Positions 1 to 9,972 of a stretch of 64,000 bases of DNA are shown here, piece by piece (position 1 is the stretch's first letter; the number at the start of each line of letters is the position of its first letter). The notes under the pieces were generated by a model. The model ran no database searches and had not been told where the DNA came from. It saw only the letters and a list, made by a program, of their open reading frames with translations. The stretch comes from Nannochloropsis oceanica (taxonomy: Eukaryota; Sar; Eustigmatophyceae; Eustigmatales; Monodopsidaceae): the NCBI GenBank assembly GCA_004519485.1, contig CP038112.1, positions 124,001 to 188,000 of the forward strand, given 5' to 3'. A program made the position numbers and the translations under genes.

Positions 1-425
1 GCGCTACTAGTGGGGGTGGCTGAAGCAGCGGTAACAGAAGATTGAACAGGGCGTGGAGTGGCAGCAGCAGTAGTGGCCGTCGGCGCATTCATCTTTTTCT
101 TCATGCTCCCAATCGCAGTCGAGGTCGCAAGCACACTTACAGCAATAGTGGAAGTGGGCGATTTCCTCTTGTGAGCAGTCTTGGGCTTGGATCCTTCGGC
201 ATCAGATGCACTGATCGACGCGGCATCTTCTTCTGAATCCTCCTCGTCCTCCTCTTCCTCCTCCTCCTCCTCCTCCTCCTCCTCCTCCTCTTCTTCTTCT
301 TCTTCTTCCTCGCTTGAGGACGACTGCTGCGCTTCCGACTCGCTGCTCTCCACCGAGGAATCGCTCTCGCATTCCACTTCGACCTTCTTTTTCTTACCAC
401 TGCTGGCGTTGCCCTTGGACGGCAT
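1..425 (-). CDS. N-terminal part of an acidic, Ser/Glu-rich protein (cut by the left window edge)
   Basis: The minus-strand frame starting at the ATG at 425 stays open to base 1, so at least 141 codons are present and the C-terminus lies outside the window. The start reads MPSKGNASSGKKKKVEVE, then a Ser/Glu-rich stretch, a run of about 20 acidic residues coded by GAG/GAA repeats, and a Lys/Thr/Ala-rich part (SKPKTAHKRKSP, GSMKKKMNAP). Such composition is common in nuclear and chromatin proteins, but no folded domain is visible and I cannot name a family. The CTC/CTT-repeat ORF on the plus strand and the Arg-rich minus frame over the same bases are shadows of the acidic repeat. Its promoter would lie in 426-1049, shared with the divergent gene that starts at 1050. 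Confidence 0.55.
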   Translation of the reverse strand, partial: MPSKGNASSGKKKKVEVECESDSSVESSESEAQQSSSSEEEEEEEEEEEEEEEEEEEEEDEEDSEEDAASISASDAEGSKPKTAHKRKSPTSTIAVSVLATSTAIGSMKKKMNAPTATTAAATPRPVQSSVTAASATPTSS

Positions 426-1049
426 GGTTCGTTCTGTGGTGGGGTTGAGATGGGCGAAAATGAGGGAGGAGGTACGTAGGGTTTGATTGACAAGATCGAA
501 AGGGGGCTTCGGTTGCGGCAAATTCATAAACGTTGCTGTTATAGAAATGGGCAGCGAGGATGTGCTGTGTGGATGTCCCTATAAAGGTCGATGGGATGGG
601 GAGGGAGGAGGCACAGTCTGAAGAGAAACATCGCCGGTCCCAGTGAGCGAGAACGTTTATGTCGCTGCAAAAGAGGAGAGAAGCCCAAGCATTGGGTGCA
701 GATTGATGGTTGGACTGAGCCTGTGCATAATGAGGGTGATGGAGATGCTCCTGTAAGCTAAGTGTGTGAGACGTAGTGTTTTGACGAAGGAAAAAAAGTA
801 GAAGAGCCTCTAGGGAAGAGACTCGGGATGGGAGGCCGTCTCGATGACCGCGGCGGCATCATCTTCATTAGCACAATACATAGCCGTTTTGACACCCATT
901 CACAACCACAACCACACAACCCTCCACAAACACTCAACTAAATCATACTATTGCAGTCCTGGGGCCACGCCCCCTTCTCCTTCCACTCTCCATCTTCGTT
1001 GAGGATAGCCTTTCCCCTGCACTACCAGCACAAGCTCTACACGGACAGG
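426..1049. promoter_or_regulatory. Divergent intergenic region
   Basis: This lies between the acidic protein (minus) and the coiled-coil gene (plus). A plus-strand frame is open from 951 but has no ATG before 1050, so I treat it as 5' leader. I see no clear core promoter element, RNA gene or repeat. Confidence 0.4.
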
Positions 1050-1943
1050 ATGGAGGGGTTCTCGGGATTGCGAGCCACGGTGCAAGCCACGATGGAGACG
1101 CATTGTCCCGAGGTAAGCCCCTCCCTTCTCTGTTTCCCTCCCTTCCTTGCTCTCCCTGCCGTCCGGGCGATTGGGGCTGTCGGTATGAACAACGATTGTC
1201 TGGATTGTGAGGACGGCCATTTCTACTCCTTTCCCTGCGTTTGCTCCCCATTTATATCACTCCCACCCACCTTCCTCCTCTCCTCACAAACCCCCACTTC
1301 TTCCCCCGCCCAGGTCGCGCGTTGGGACAAGGACATGACCGCGGAAGGCCAGAACGGCGAAAGCGGGCAGGGGGTATTACCCACCTTGCGCTCTGCCGAG
1401 GACGCCTTGGGACGGGCCCAGGCACGACAGACACGCGTGGCTCGTTTGATAGACTTGCAGAGTCGGTACCGACATGACACGTCCGTATTGAAGGATCGGG
1501 TGAAAGCGCTGTTCGAAGAGGCGTTGGAGGACGAGGAGAGCCAGACAGACAGGAGGAGGGAGGAGATGCATGCTCGATCCAAGGCCGTGTTTGATGGAGT
1601 CAAAGCTATGAAAGAGCGCGTACGACAAGCGCAGCTGGCGTATCGAAAATTGGGGATCAGCACCACAGTCGCGCCTGCAGGAGGAGGAAGAGGGGGGATA
1701 GGACCAGAAGCGGGGTCGGTGCAGGAGGAGAGATTAAGTGAGTTGCAAAGGCAGATTAGGGGTGTGGGGGAACGGCTTGCAAGGGTGAGGTATGTGGCGG
1801 AGGAGGAGGAAGAGGCGAGGAGGCTGAGGGGGGAAGGGGGGGAAGAGGAGGAGGAGGGGGAAGAGGAGGAGGAGGGGGGAGAGGAGGAGGCGGATGGAAG
1901 CCCCTATCGATCGCCGATCAGTGGGGCGTATGGGACAGAATGA
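1050..1943 (+). CDS. Small coiled-coil protein of unknown function, two exons
   Basis: Exon 1 is 1050-1112 (MEGFSGLRATVQATMETHCPE) and exon 2 is 1314-1943, joined through GTAAGC...CCCAG in phase 0, giving 230 residues. The intron is 201 bases and has no in-frame stop, so an unspliced mRNA would also be open. Residues of about 50-135 (LIDLQSRYRHDTSVLKDRVKALFEEALEDEESQ and following) are highly charged with heptad-like leucines, as in a helical coiled coil. The C-terminus is a Glu/Gly-rich low-complexity tail. I do not recognise a family. The ATG at 1050 was chosen because the longer open frame begins only with TTG. The gene ends about 270 bases from the convergent acid phosphatase. Confidence 0.6.
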   Translation: MEGFSGLRATVQATMETHCPEVSPSLLCFPPFLALPAVRAIGAVGMNNDCLDCEDGHFYSFPCVCSPFISLPPTFLLSSQTPTSSPAQVARWDKDMTAEGQNGESGQGVLPTLRSAEDALGRAQARQTRVARLIDLQSRYRHDTSVLKDRVKALFEEALEDEESQTDRRREEMHARSKAVFDGVKAMKERVRQAQLAYRKLGISTTVAPAGGGRGGIGPEAGSVQEERLSELQRQIRGVGERLARVRYVAEEEEEARRLRGEGGEEEEEGEEEEEGGEEEADGSPYRSPISGAYGTE

Positions 1944-2212
1944 GATGGAGGAGGTAATGCAGGAGAAGGCTGAAAGATCAAAGAATGAAGAAATTATACT
2001 CGACAAGTTGGGTGGATGGGTGTGGTATGGGCTCGTCGCCACTTCTATATCCCTACTTCTTTGTAAGTGTTTAAATATACACCAGTATGTTGGTTTGTCT
2101 CATCTATTGCTCCTTATTGAGACAATAGGAAACTACATAGGGGAAGAAGGGAAGATGAGAACCTCCTCCTTATCTTTCTTCTTCTCCTCCTCCTCCTACT
2201 CCTCCTCCTCAT

Positions 2213-3583
2213 CTACCGCGTCATCTTCCGCCTCCCTCCCTTCTCTTCTTTCGCCACCTTGCAAGCCAGCATATCATCATTTTCGCACACCGCACACCAT
2301 TCCCTCATACTCAAGGCCTGTGGCGCCGCCAGCTTGAAGAAATCTTCCAGCGGACATTCAAAAGTTGTCCCCTCGTCCTTTCCCCCCTTGCCTCCCACTC
2401 CCCTGCCCTCCGATCCACGACTGCACAGCAAAGGCACCTCTTGGTACCCTTGTCCGGCACCATCCTGAATAACTATCCGGACGTAGTATCCCTCCTCCCT
2501 CGCTGCTTCCCCTTGCCCCTTCCCAGAGGCAGGTCGGTGATGCAACTCAAAAACAAGGACTGAAGCAGGGGAGGGAATTTTCTCCCCCAGCCAGGGTAAG
2601 GTGCTATTTGTGACCTTATCGGCTTGTAACGCGGCAAGGACGCCGAGCTGTGTACTAAAGTGCCCGGCAATAGTCAGGAGCTTGTAGATATGGGTTGGGT
2701 AGCCGGTCTCGCGGTGCTGGACGGCTTGTTCCATTCGTCCCAGGACATCCGCGAGAAGGCCCCCACCGAGGCGGTTCTGGACAAGGGAGGATTTCATTTT
2801 GGTGGTCTCGAGCCACACGGCAAGGGAGATGACGCGTGCGTATAGACTATCGTCGAGCGGGGGCATGGCGTCACCCACGTGGTACGTGTGCCAGATATTA
2901 AAATTATCATATATGTTCCACCAATTCGCAAGGGAGGCATTCAGGCTCGGCCCAAGAAGAGACTGAATCTGCATGCGCAAAGATGCGGACTCGGCTTCTT
3001 TCTCTAAAAATTCAGCGCTCAAGAACCAATTTTGCAAATCACGCCTATAAGAGGGGCATTTAGTGTACGGGCGAATACGCCAGTCTTGTCCGTCCTCGGT
3101 TGAGAACACGGGAGGGGTTTGCTGTATCAGATATGGCTCATTTACTCTCCTTGTAAATGTGTCACCTTCGGAGAAGGCACCAAGCAAGAAGCTACTGGCG
3201 CTTAGGATCGTGCGGTGCAAGGCGGAGGAGTTGACCAGAGAGTTGTAGTTGTTGAAATTCGTGTCATCGTTTCTCTCATCGACAATGCCGTACCTCGATC
3301 CCGCGGCACCTGCCCGATTCAAACATGTATTGGTAGTGTTGCAGGTGATTGGATCAAGGTATCGCGCACGAAAGGCTTGTCCGGCTTGATAGCATTGTTT
3401 TTTGCCCTGCGGCAAGAGGGTGGGCCCCCCAAAGATGCCTGTCTCCCCAAGAGTGCTTGTCTTAGCAAGGACATGTCGGGCACCATGACGAAGAACCACG
3501 TAAGAAAGCAGAAGTTCGGCGGTAGTGAAGTGGAGGGTAATGATAACAAGGAGAAGCAGGATGAGCAGGACGCAGTGCTGCAT
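2213..3583 (-). CDS. Secreted histidine acid phosphatase family protein
   Basis: The ATG at 3583 gives 456 residues, the usual length for the branch-2 histidine phosphatase superfamily (acid phosphatases, phytases, MINPP-like enzymes), which hydrolyse phosphate monoesters through a phosphohistidine. The first 22 residues are a hydrophobic signal peptide (QHCVLLILLLLVIITLHF), so the protein should enter the secretory pathway. The catalytic RHG motif is RHGARH at residues 32-37. Further into the family fold are several N-glycosylation sequons (NTT, NSS, NAS) and paired cysteines. The late histidine motif, normally HD or HAE, appears as AGHFST with His308 followed by Phe, so the usual proton-donor acid is not in its standard place. 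The upstream open frame to 3709 begins with TTG and is ignored. It is a single exon and the C-terminus is Lys/Arg-rich. Confidence 0.85.
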   Translation of the reverse strand: MQHCVLLILLLLVIITLHFTTAELLLSYVVLRHGARHVLAKTSTLGETGIFGGPTLLPQGKKQCYQAGQAFRARYLDPITCNTTNTCLNRAGAAGSRYGIVDERNDDTNFNNYNSLVNSSALHRTILSASSFLLGAFSEGDTFTRRVNEPYLIQQTPPVFSTEDGQDWRIRPYTKCPSYRRDLQNWFLSAEFLEKEAESASLRMQIQSLLGPSLNASLANWWNIYDNFNIWHTYHVGDAMPPLDDSLYARVISLAVWLETTKMKSSLVQNRLGGGLLADVLGRMEQAVQHRETGYPTHIYKLLTIAGHFSTQLGVLAALQADKVTNSTLPWLGEKIPSPASVLVFELHHRPASGKGQGEAAREEGYYVRIVIQDGAGQGYQEVPLLCSRGSEGRGVGGKGGKDEGTTFECPLEDFFKLAAPQALSMREWCAVCENDDMLACKVAKEEKGGRRKMTR

Positions 3584-4286
3584 GTTTCCACCAATGGCGT
3601 GGTGGCAACAGGCGAGGCGCGGCGGGCTTTTTGTAAAGTGGGGCCAGACTCGTCCAAGTATGATGAAAAATAACAGGGTAGTCGGCAGTTTAAGCTTAGA
3701 TTTACCCAATGTTGAAGTATAGATCGGCCTGGATCTGTGTTGTTCTGTGCAAAGGGTGGTATGTGTGTTAATATCCTTCGGTATCTTTCAGGGTCGTGAG
3801 ACGGGAGGTTGCTTGTGGCCTCCGGGGGGGGGGGGGGAGGGCTCGCACTTCCTTCAGCAGGCCTTGGGATATAAGGATCTACCGAACTTAATGAATATAT
3901 AGTACTGAACACTCCGTTCAATACTTCCCCCGCTTGACATGGTGCTGATGATCCATGGGCTTACCGAGGGTTAACGCCTCTTCGGCCGTTTCGGTGCATG
4001 CCGTTGTGTCGTCAGGGGAGTGTAAATAAAATACCAGCCGCTTTCTGACAAGAAAGCCCTGGGACGTGCCTATCAACTCAGAACCATGAAGTTGAGAAGC
4101 AGAGTGCGTCCCTCCTTTTTCCACCCATCGCAATTTATCCACCAGCATGGTCCGCCCTGCTTCGTGCCCACTTGCTCGATTCGTGCACTCAAACTCCCTA
4201 ATCATTATATCCTTTATATATGAGATAAGACACATCTTTGTTCATTATTTTCTATCAATTTCGACTAAAAACAGCAAATCAGCATC
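3584..4286. promoter_or_regulatory. Divergent promoter region between acid phosphatase and NEK kinase genes
   Basis: About 700 bases separate the two start codons. A run of G at about 3826-3837 and AT-rich stretches (3891-3900, 4198-4222) are visible. The minus ORF at 3918-4235 resembles nothing known. No RNA gene is seen. Confidence 0.4.
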
Positions 4287-5826
4287 ATGCAAAAGGACTA
4301 CCGCTCCCTCAAGCTTTTGGGCGAAGGGGCCTTTGGGCAAGTATATCTGATGCGCCATGTTCCCACGCAGCACCTCGTGTGTGTCAAGGCCTGCAAGGAA
4401 GGCAAGGACGGCCCGGTGCCGTGGCGAGAGGTCAATATAATGCAAAGTCTCTGCCACCCGTGCATTGTCCGGTACCGAGACAACTTTGGCGCGGGCGGTA
4501 TGTTGTACATTGTGATGCAATACGCTGACAAGGGCGACTTGTCTTTCAAGCTCAAGGCCGCCCGTCGTTCTACTCCTCGTATGCACTTTCCCGAATCACA
4601 AATTTGGCATTGGTTCAGTCAGCTTTGTCTGGCCTTGGAATATATGCACGCTCGCAAGATTATCCATCGCGACATTAAGCCGCCCAACATCTTTTTGCTC
4701 GGCCCGGACGAACGATTGGTCTTGGGGGACGTCGGCGTGGCCAAGAACCTCGACACCACTAAGGCATTTGCCCACACGGGTATTGGCACCCCCTATTATA
4801 TGGCCCCGGAGATTTTTGCCAACAAAGGGCATAACACGAAGGCGGACGTGTGGTCGCTGGGAGTACTGCTGTATGAGCTTGCCTACCTCCGGCAAGCATT
4901 CGACGGCGAGTCCGTTCAAGAAATAGGCAACAAAGTAGTAAGTGGCCGATTCCATCCCGTGATGTCCGAGGACAATCATCGATACAGCAGTGCTCTGGGC
5001 GATGTATTGATTGAATTGTTAAACGTTAATCCGAATCGGCGCCCTCCAGTTGCAGATTTACTCAAGACACGACCGGTCATTACGCGGCGTGCACAGGAGT
5101 GGAGCAAGCAGGTGCTTTTAGCGGCAGCTGACCCAGAAATTGAGAAAGGTGTGGATGTCAGCGCGGAGCAGAAATTGGCTTTGCAACTACAGATCAAGAT
5201 GCTCTGGCCGGCGGTGGCGTTTGCTGCATCCGTGCCATCAGCGTCGTCGTCTTCATTCTCCTACCCCACTCTCTCCCTCCCCTCCTCGTCCTCCTCTTCC
5301 TCGTCGTCATTCCCATCTCACTCTTCTTCCGCAACGCCGAGGCAACCCAAATCCTCCTTCTATTCGTTATCGTCATCATCATCATCATCATCAGTAGCAG
5401 CAGCAGCAGCAGTGGATGCGAAGAGACAGTCCACGGCATTTCAAGAATCCGATCTGCAGCAGGTGCTTGAAAAATTGCGAAAGGAGCGATCGGCACGATT
5501 AGAAAGCAGCCTCATGACGATGTCAATCTCGGAGGCGCCTTTGATGAGTCAGAAGGAGCCCGAGAAGGACGGGCGGGCCGAAAGGTGGGAAGAGCAGAAA
5601 GTGGGCGATGTAGGAGGGATCAGCAAGTCAGATTGGCTGCCCACGTCCGTCCCTGAAACCTCATCGGATCTGTTTCCTCTTGCAAGTGCGGCCCGAAACA
5701 ACTATGTGCGTTTCCCCGAAAGCCAAGAGAGTAAGAGGGCCGTGCGCTCCATCAGCAGCGGAGGCAGGCCAACTGCCTCTGGGACGGCCAGCACGATAAA
5801 TACGGAGGAGCAGCAGCAGCAGCAGC

Positions 5827-5917
<91 letters not shown>

Positions 5918-6215
5918 GCAAATCCTGGCGATGACGATGAGTGGGCGCATACAAGAGTCGCGTGACTTTCTAATTCGGGTTTTGGGAAATGAAATGTTCG
6001 AAGAGGTGCACAGCCGAAGCGGGAAGAGTGAGGAGGGGGAGGAGAGGTTGGAGAGCCTGTTTGTGGGTGATAAGGCGAAGTACTTCGGGCTGTTTCAGCA
6101 GTTGTTGGCAATGGAGGCGGCACAGCGGGGCGATATTTCCCTCTTGCTTGAATCAGTGGGGACAAGAGGAAGAGGAAAAGGTTTGCGCGCAAGGGCAGAG
6201 GGGGGGCAATCGTGA
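4287..6215 (+). CDS. NEK (NIMA-related) type serine/threonine protein kinase with polyglutamine tract
   Basis: One exon encodes 642 residues. The kinase domain covers about 5-275: glycine loop GEGAFGQV (12-19), ATP-binding Lys34 (LVCVKACK), catalytic HRDIKPPNIF (127-136), the magnesium motif as GDVGVAKNL (DVG at 148-150 instead of DFG), and GTPYYMAPE before subdomain IX. The DVG variant keeps the metal-binding Asp, so activity is expected. Sequence order and the HRDIKP.NIF / GTPYYM signatures fit the NEK group, which acts in mitosis, centrosomes and cilia. The C-terminal half is low complexity: Ser runs, then 37 consecutive Gln (509-545), then a short charged helix. The start is the first ATG, directly before the kinase domain. 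Calling it NEK rather than another AGC/CAMK-like kinase is a family-level judgement. Confidence 0.85.
5811..5921 (+). repeat. CAG/CAA trinucleotide repeat coding for 37 Gln in the NEK kinase
   Basis: Five CAG codons are followed by an almost pure run of CAA and a final CAG-CAA. The dominance of CAA over CAG is notable, because a pure CAA run is as slippage-prone as CAG but forms weaker hairpins. The minus strand shows poly-Leu, poly-Cys and poly-Val shadow frames. Confidence 0.95.
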
Positions 6216-6553
6216 GAAAGGAGATCAATTTTGTTCGTGGCTTGTGGGAAGTGGAATGTGGGTAGCAGCAAATAGCAAATAGTCTTTATTTAGAACACAG
6301 AAGAAGAGTACGTTGTGTGCATGCGTGTTGTTCGTACAACTTCCGTGTCAGGACGAGAGACCATTTCAACAGTGAGTAATTCCGCCTGCGTTTATTTTTT
6401 CCTCTTTTTCCTTTTCTTGTTTTCTTCCTTTGTACGTGTATTTCCCTCTCTTCCACGTCTTCTTTATCGTCATCTTGTCTGCCATCCTTACTCTATCTTC
6501 TACCCTCACTCACTTCCACACTCTCAAGTCCACCCTCCCCCTCCCCCTCACTC
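6216..6553. other. Convergent 3' regions of NEK kinase and ClpR genes
   Basis: T/C-rich sequence between two gene ends. It most likely holds both 3' UTRs; no gene is seen. Confidence 0.4.
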
Positions 6554-7519
6554 TCACCCAAACGGCGTTGTCGGCAAACCACCATCCGCGCTATCCCCAT
6601 ACCCTGCCGGATTACTGTACCCCCTTACATCAGCCATGTTTAAGTCGTTCTCTGGCTCGTTCCCCCCCTGCCTCCGCGGAATCAGGCCCATGGGCAGGTC
6701 GTTCGTGCTCTCCAATACTTGGTCGATCAATCCATACTCACACGCCTCCTCGGGGGAAAAATACCGCTTTCGACTCGCATCCTTGATAATAACATCCAAG
6801 GGCTTACCACACGCCTTTGCGAGCATCTCCGAATTGATCTTCCTGTTCCTCATCACCTCCCTCGCTTTGATAGCAATGTCAGACGCCTGCCCCCTAGCCA
6901 AGGACCTAGGCTGATGCAACATAATACTCCCATTCGGCAAGCTGTACCTCTGCCCTTTCGTCCCGCACGCAAGCAGCATTGCTGCAGACCCAAAACACTG
7001 CCCTACACACACCGTGGCGATCGGGGCGCGGATATAAGACATCACGTCAGCAATTGCGAAAGCCTCAGTATCGAAACCCATCGCCCTTCCATCCGGAGTA
7101 GAGATCCCCGGGCTGTTGATATACATATAAATAGGGCGATCCTGACTCTCATAATTCAAGTACAACAGCTCCGCGATGATTAATTCTGTCACCGCAGGTA
7201 CCAAGGCCATGCCCAAGTAAACTATGCGGTTGTGCAAGAGCAGAGAAGGAAGATCAGGAGGAGGGCCCAGTCGAGGGTCAGTCGGAGGCATGTACTCCTG
7301 TTTCTCCGCATAACCCCCACCAGAGTCTCCACCACCGCCACCGCCTTTGCGCGCCGGCATGATCAGGCGGCTGGACCGATGTTGGAGGAGCTGCTGCTGG
7401 TGGAGGAGGGAGTTGGAGGGGAGGGAGGGAAGAAGGAAGGCCATGGAGGAGCACACCAACTGAAGCAGAACCAGGGAAGTGGCAAGGCACGCCATGGCTG
7501 CTGGAGCTAGTCTTAGCAT
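6554..7519 (-). CDS. Plastid Clp protease subunit, ClpR-like (catalytic serine displaced)
   Basis: The ATG at 7519 gives 321 residues. The N-terminus is a signal peptide (APAAMACLATSLVLLQLVCS) ending in MA|FLLP, the stramenopile plastid cleavage motif with Phe at +1, then a Ser/Gln-rich transit region, so import into a secondary plastid is expected. Residues of about 83-280 are a full ClpP fold: NRIVYLG, YINSPG, SLPNGSIMLHQP and GLIDQVL. The nucleophile segment, normally GQAASMG, reads GQCFGSAAM (173-181). Gly stands where Ser is expected and a Ser follows one place later, while His202 and the late Asp are kept. That makes it a ClpR-type, probably non-proteolytic, ring subunit of the plastid Clp complex. 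The C-terminal tail is Gly/Pro/Asn-rich. An upstream GTG-initiated extension to 7627 is not used. Confidence 0.88.
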   Translation of the reverse strand: MLRLAPAAMACLATSLVLLQLVCSSMAFLLPSLPSNSLLHQQQLLQHRSSRLIMPARKGGGGGGDSGGGYAEKQEYMPPTDPRLGPPPDLPSLLLHNRIVYLGMALVPAVTELIIAELLYLNYESQDRPIYMYINSPGISTPDGRAMGFDTEAFAIADVMSYIRAPIATVCVGQCFGSAAMLLACGTKGQRYSLPNGSIMLHQPRSLARGQASDIAIKAREVMRNRKINSEMLAKACGKPLDVIIKDASRKRYFSPEEACEYGLIDQVLESTNDLPMGLIPRRQGGNEPENDLNMADVRGYSNPAGYGDSADGGLPTTPFG

Positions 7520-8469
7520 GGTCCCGCTGTACGTTTTAGATATGTGTATGATTTCGGTGCGTGTAAGTGCGGTGCGGGGGATGGTTGATGATGACACAGT
7601 CAGAGCACTAGCGTGTGAGGACGGCACGCGTTGTTGGCTTTCACATCATGGGGAAACGCATGTCTCCTGCACATTCTGCCAGCCAGAAGCCCTAACAAAA
7701 CGGAGAGAGCCTGCCTTCGGGTGGACGTTAAGGTGAGAGTTTCTTGTATGTGAATGGATGCCCTAGAGGGAAGAAGCAGCAGCGGCAGCAAGGGCAACAT
7801 CACCGTGATGCAAGGAGACGAGGGGCAGAGGGATATACCAAAAAGCAAGAATCCCCGCCTATAAACGCCATGCCCTTCAAGACAGGCACATAGCCATCAT
7901 CCCTGTGTTTGTATGTGCTTGCGTGTGGTTGTCATGGTTGCTGGCATGGTTGTCCAAAGGGACTCAGAAGATACATGTGTCGAAGAAGCAGCGTCCTGGC
8001 GCCGCCGCACGCCTGAGTTTCCTGACATGGCTTCCAAAACGATGCGCGCTCCTTGCCAAGGCCACCGCCACCACCTCCATCTCATCTCATTTTAAGCAAG
8101 CTATACTACTTGGCTTTTGAAATGTCTCCCGTGAGTTTGGCAGGGGCATTATCCTGCGGATCAGTGTCTTACAAGCCGCGTCCCACACGGAAATGAAGCG
8201 AGAGCAAACGAACAAGAAACAAAAAACGTTTCGCACGATATCGTTGTTGTTGCGCTCATTCTTTTTGTCACATTTATTGTCGTCTTTTTCAAGTTTCGTT
8301 TCCCCGAAATCAATCACACCGCCTTGCTGCAATCCAACTCGTCCCATCATCCTACCCCCGTTCACTTAATCCCCGCACATCAAAATAAAGTCAACATACA
8401 TATGTCATCATGCATTTCTTAGAAAAACTCTCATCTCACTACTAATTCGAAGCAAATTTATCCTCTCAT
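7520..8469. other. Intergenic region upstream of ClpR and downstream of the DUF1823 gene
   Basis: About 950 bases without a supported gene. It should hold the ClpR promoter (near 7520) and the 3' UTR of the DUF1823 gene (near 8470, AT-rich). Several short frames of 60-90 codons occur but have no recognisable content. Confidence 0.35.
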
Positions 8470-9692
8470 CTAATAAACCATTTTCTTGGCCAACTGCTCA
8501 GAGGTCTCTCCCTCCCTCGTCACCGACGTGACAGCCTCCTTGTTCTCAATCAGTTTTTCCAGACTCACCCCCCACAATTCCCTCTTGAAGTACAATAACC
8601 AGTTACATACTTGGGCCCTGCGTGTTCGATTCGGGGTGAGCTCCGCAATTTTAAAACCTTTGAAGCCATACGGTGCCAGGAGTTCTTTCAATGATTGTTT
8701 GTACATCTTGGGGACAGACCGAACAAGGGCAGTATTAGCACGCTTTACAGGGGCGTCCACCTCTCTGTTTACAATGAGGGGGATACAAGGAAAGGGAGAA
8801 AGCGAGTAAGTGACAGGGAGAACGAAGTGGGATGTGAAGAGAAACTAAAAAGGATATTGAGGAAAGAGACTCGACTACAGCGCCATACACGCATTCCTCG
8901 ATACGAATATCTTATCTGATTCGAAAGCACATTACTTCACACCCCTCATTAAAAGCTTACTTCTCGTAGATGCGGGTGACGCCCACTAGGTCTGGCGGCT
9001 CGGGGTAGCGGGCGCGCCACTTGGGGAAGACGTTACTGTTGTCCCACCGGCCTTCCGTGGGGACGTAGCGGTAGCCTGGCGTAGGGAAAAGGGATTGATA
9101 AAGAGTGGGTTTCTATAAGTGGGCATTCCTGAGAAATAAAGAGCTTAGAAAGTGAATGGGTACCTCGGGCCGATCTTCGGCCATATCTTAAATGCAGTGG
9201 CCAGCCACCATCTCTCCCTCCCTCATTCTCTCACGCCCCCTCCAACGCACCGAGACACTTCCACGCCAACCAATTAACCTCCTCGTCCTTACACGCCAGC
9301 TTTACAATCTTCACCAAGTTCGTCTCCTCCAATTCAGCCGCGATGGGCTCCGGGATCGAGATATCACAAATGAATCGCTCGGTGTTCTCCGTCTTAATCG
9401 GTCCTTCGAAGACCACATCGTCGCTGGAAGCAGGGATGGGAATATCGGTTGGGGCGCCTTCGGTCGGACCGGCGGCGAGGGAGGTGGAAAGACGGGCACG
9501 GCGGCGGAGGAGAGGGGAGGAGGATGAATGTAGGGAGGGAGGGGTGTAGGCTTGTAGACCGTAGGAGCCACAGGATAGGGTGAACGGAAGGCGGGTCTGC
9601 AGGAAGGCATGGGAACACTTTTGTGCCATCAGTCCTAGGCACAAAATAAGTAAGGGTAGACTGGTGCCAGCCACGTCGTGGTGGCGCTGCAT
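8470..9692 (-). CDS. Plastid-targeted DUF1823 family protein, three exons
   Basis: Exons on the minus strand are 9692-9251, 9075-8961 and 8764-8470. The junctions are G|GTGCGT...GCCAG|GC and AA|GTAAGC...ACAG|AGAG, and phases match, giving 283 residues. The core CLGYRYVPTEGRWDNSNVF..WRARYPEPPD is followed by YGFKGFKIAELTPNRTRRA..CNWLLYF, which I recognise from memory as the DUF1823 family of cyanobacteria and plastid-bearing eukaryotes; its function is not known. The N-terminus is a signal peptide (SLPLLILCLGLMAQKCS) ending in HA|FLQTR, an A|F plastid motif, followed by a Ser/Arg-rich transit stretch. It lies tail-to-head behind ClpR on the same strand, but about 950 bases apart. The splice across LGYRY and across IYEKEVD restores an uninterrupted family alignment, which supports the model. 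Confidence 0.8.
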
Positions 9693-9972
9693 GCTGCTGC
9701 AACTAACTAGAAGGAGAAAGCCGCTCCCGACGATCCTTTTTTACGCCTTGGAGTGCCCCCCAAAACGACTGCAATAGCTGCGCACTTGCCTTACTTGAAT
9801 TCACCTATGTGCAATGTGAGTGTGTGTGGATGTAATGCGTAAGTGCTGTGTTTACTGTTGGATGATAGTGTAGCGGTGTCCATGGACCGTTGCCCTACTT
9901 TTCGATCCATCAGCTCCTCAACCACTCGCCGCCTCCATCCCCCTTAAATTTATACACCGACTGGCTCAATAC

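Noticed and set aside
5661-5954. Minus-strand frames of poly-Leu, poly-Cys and poly-Val
   Set aside because: They are the other-frame readings of the CAA/CAG repeat in the NEK kinase gene.
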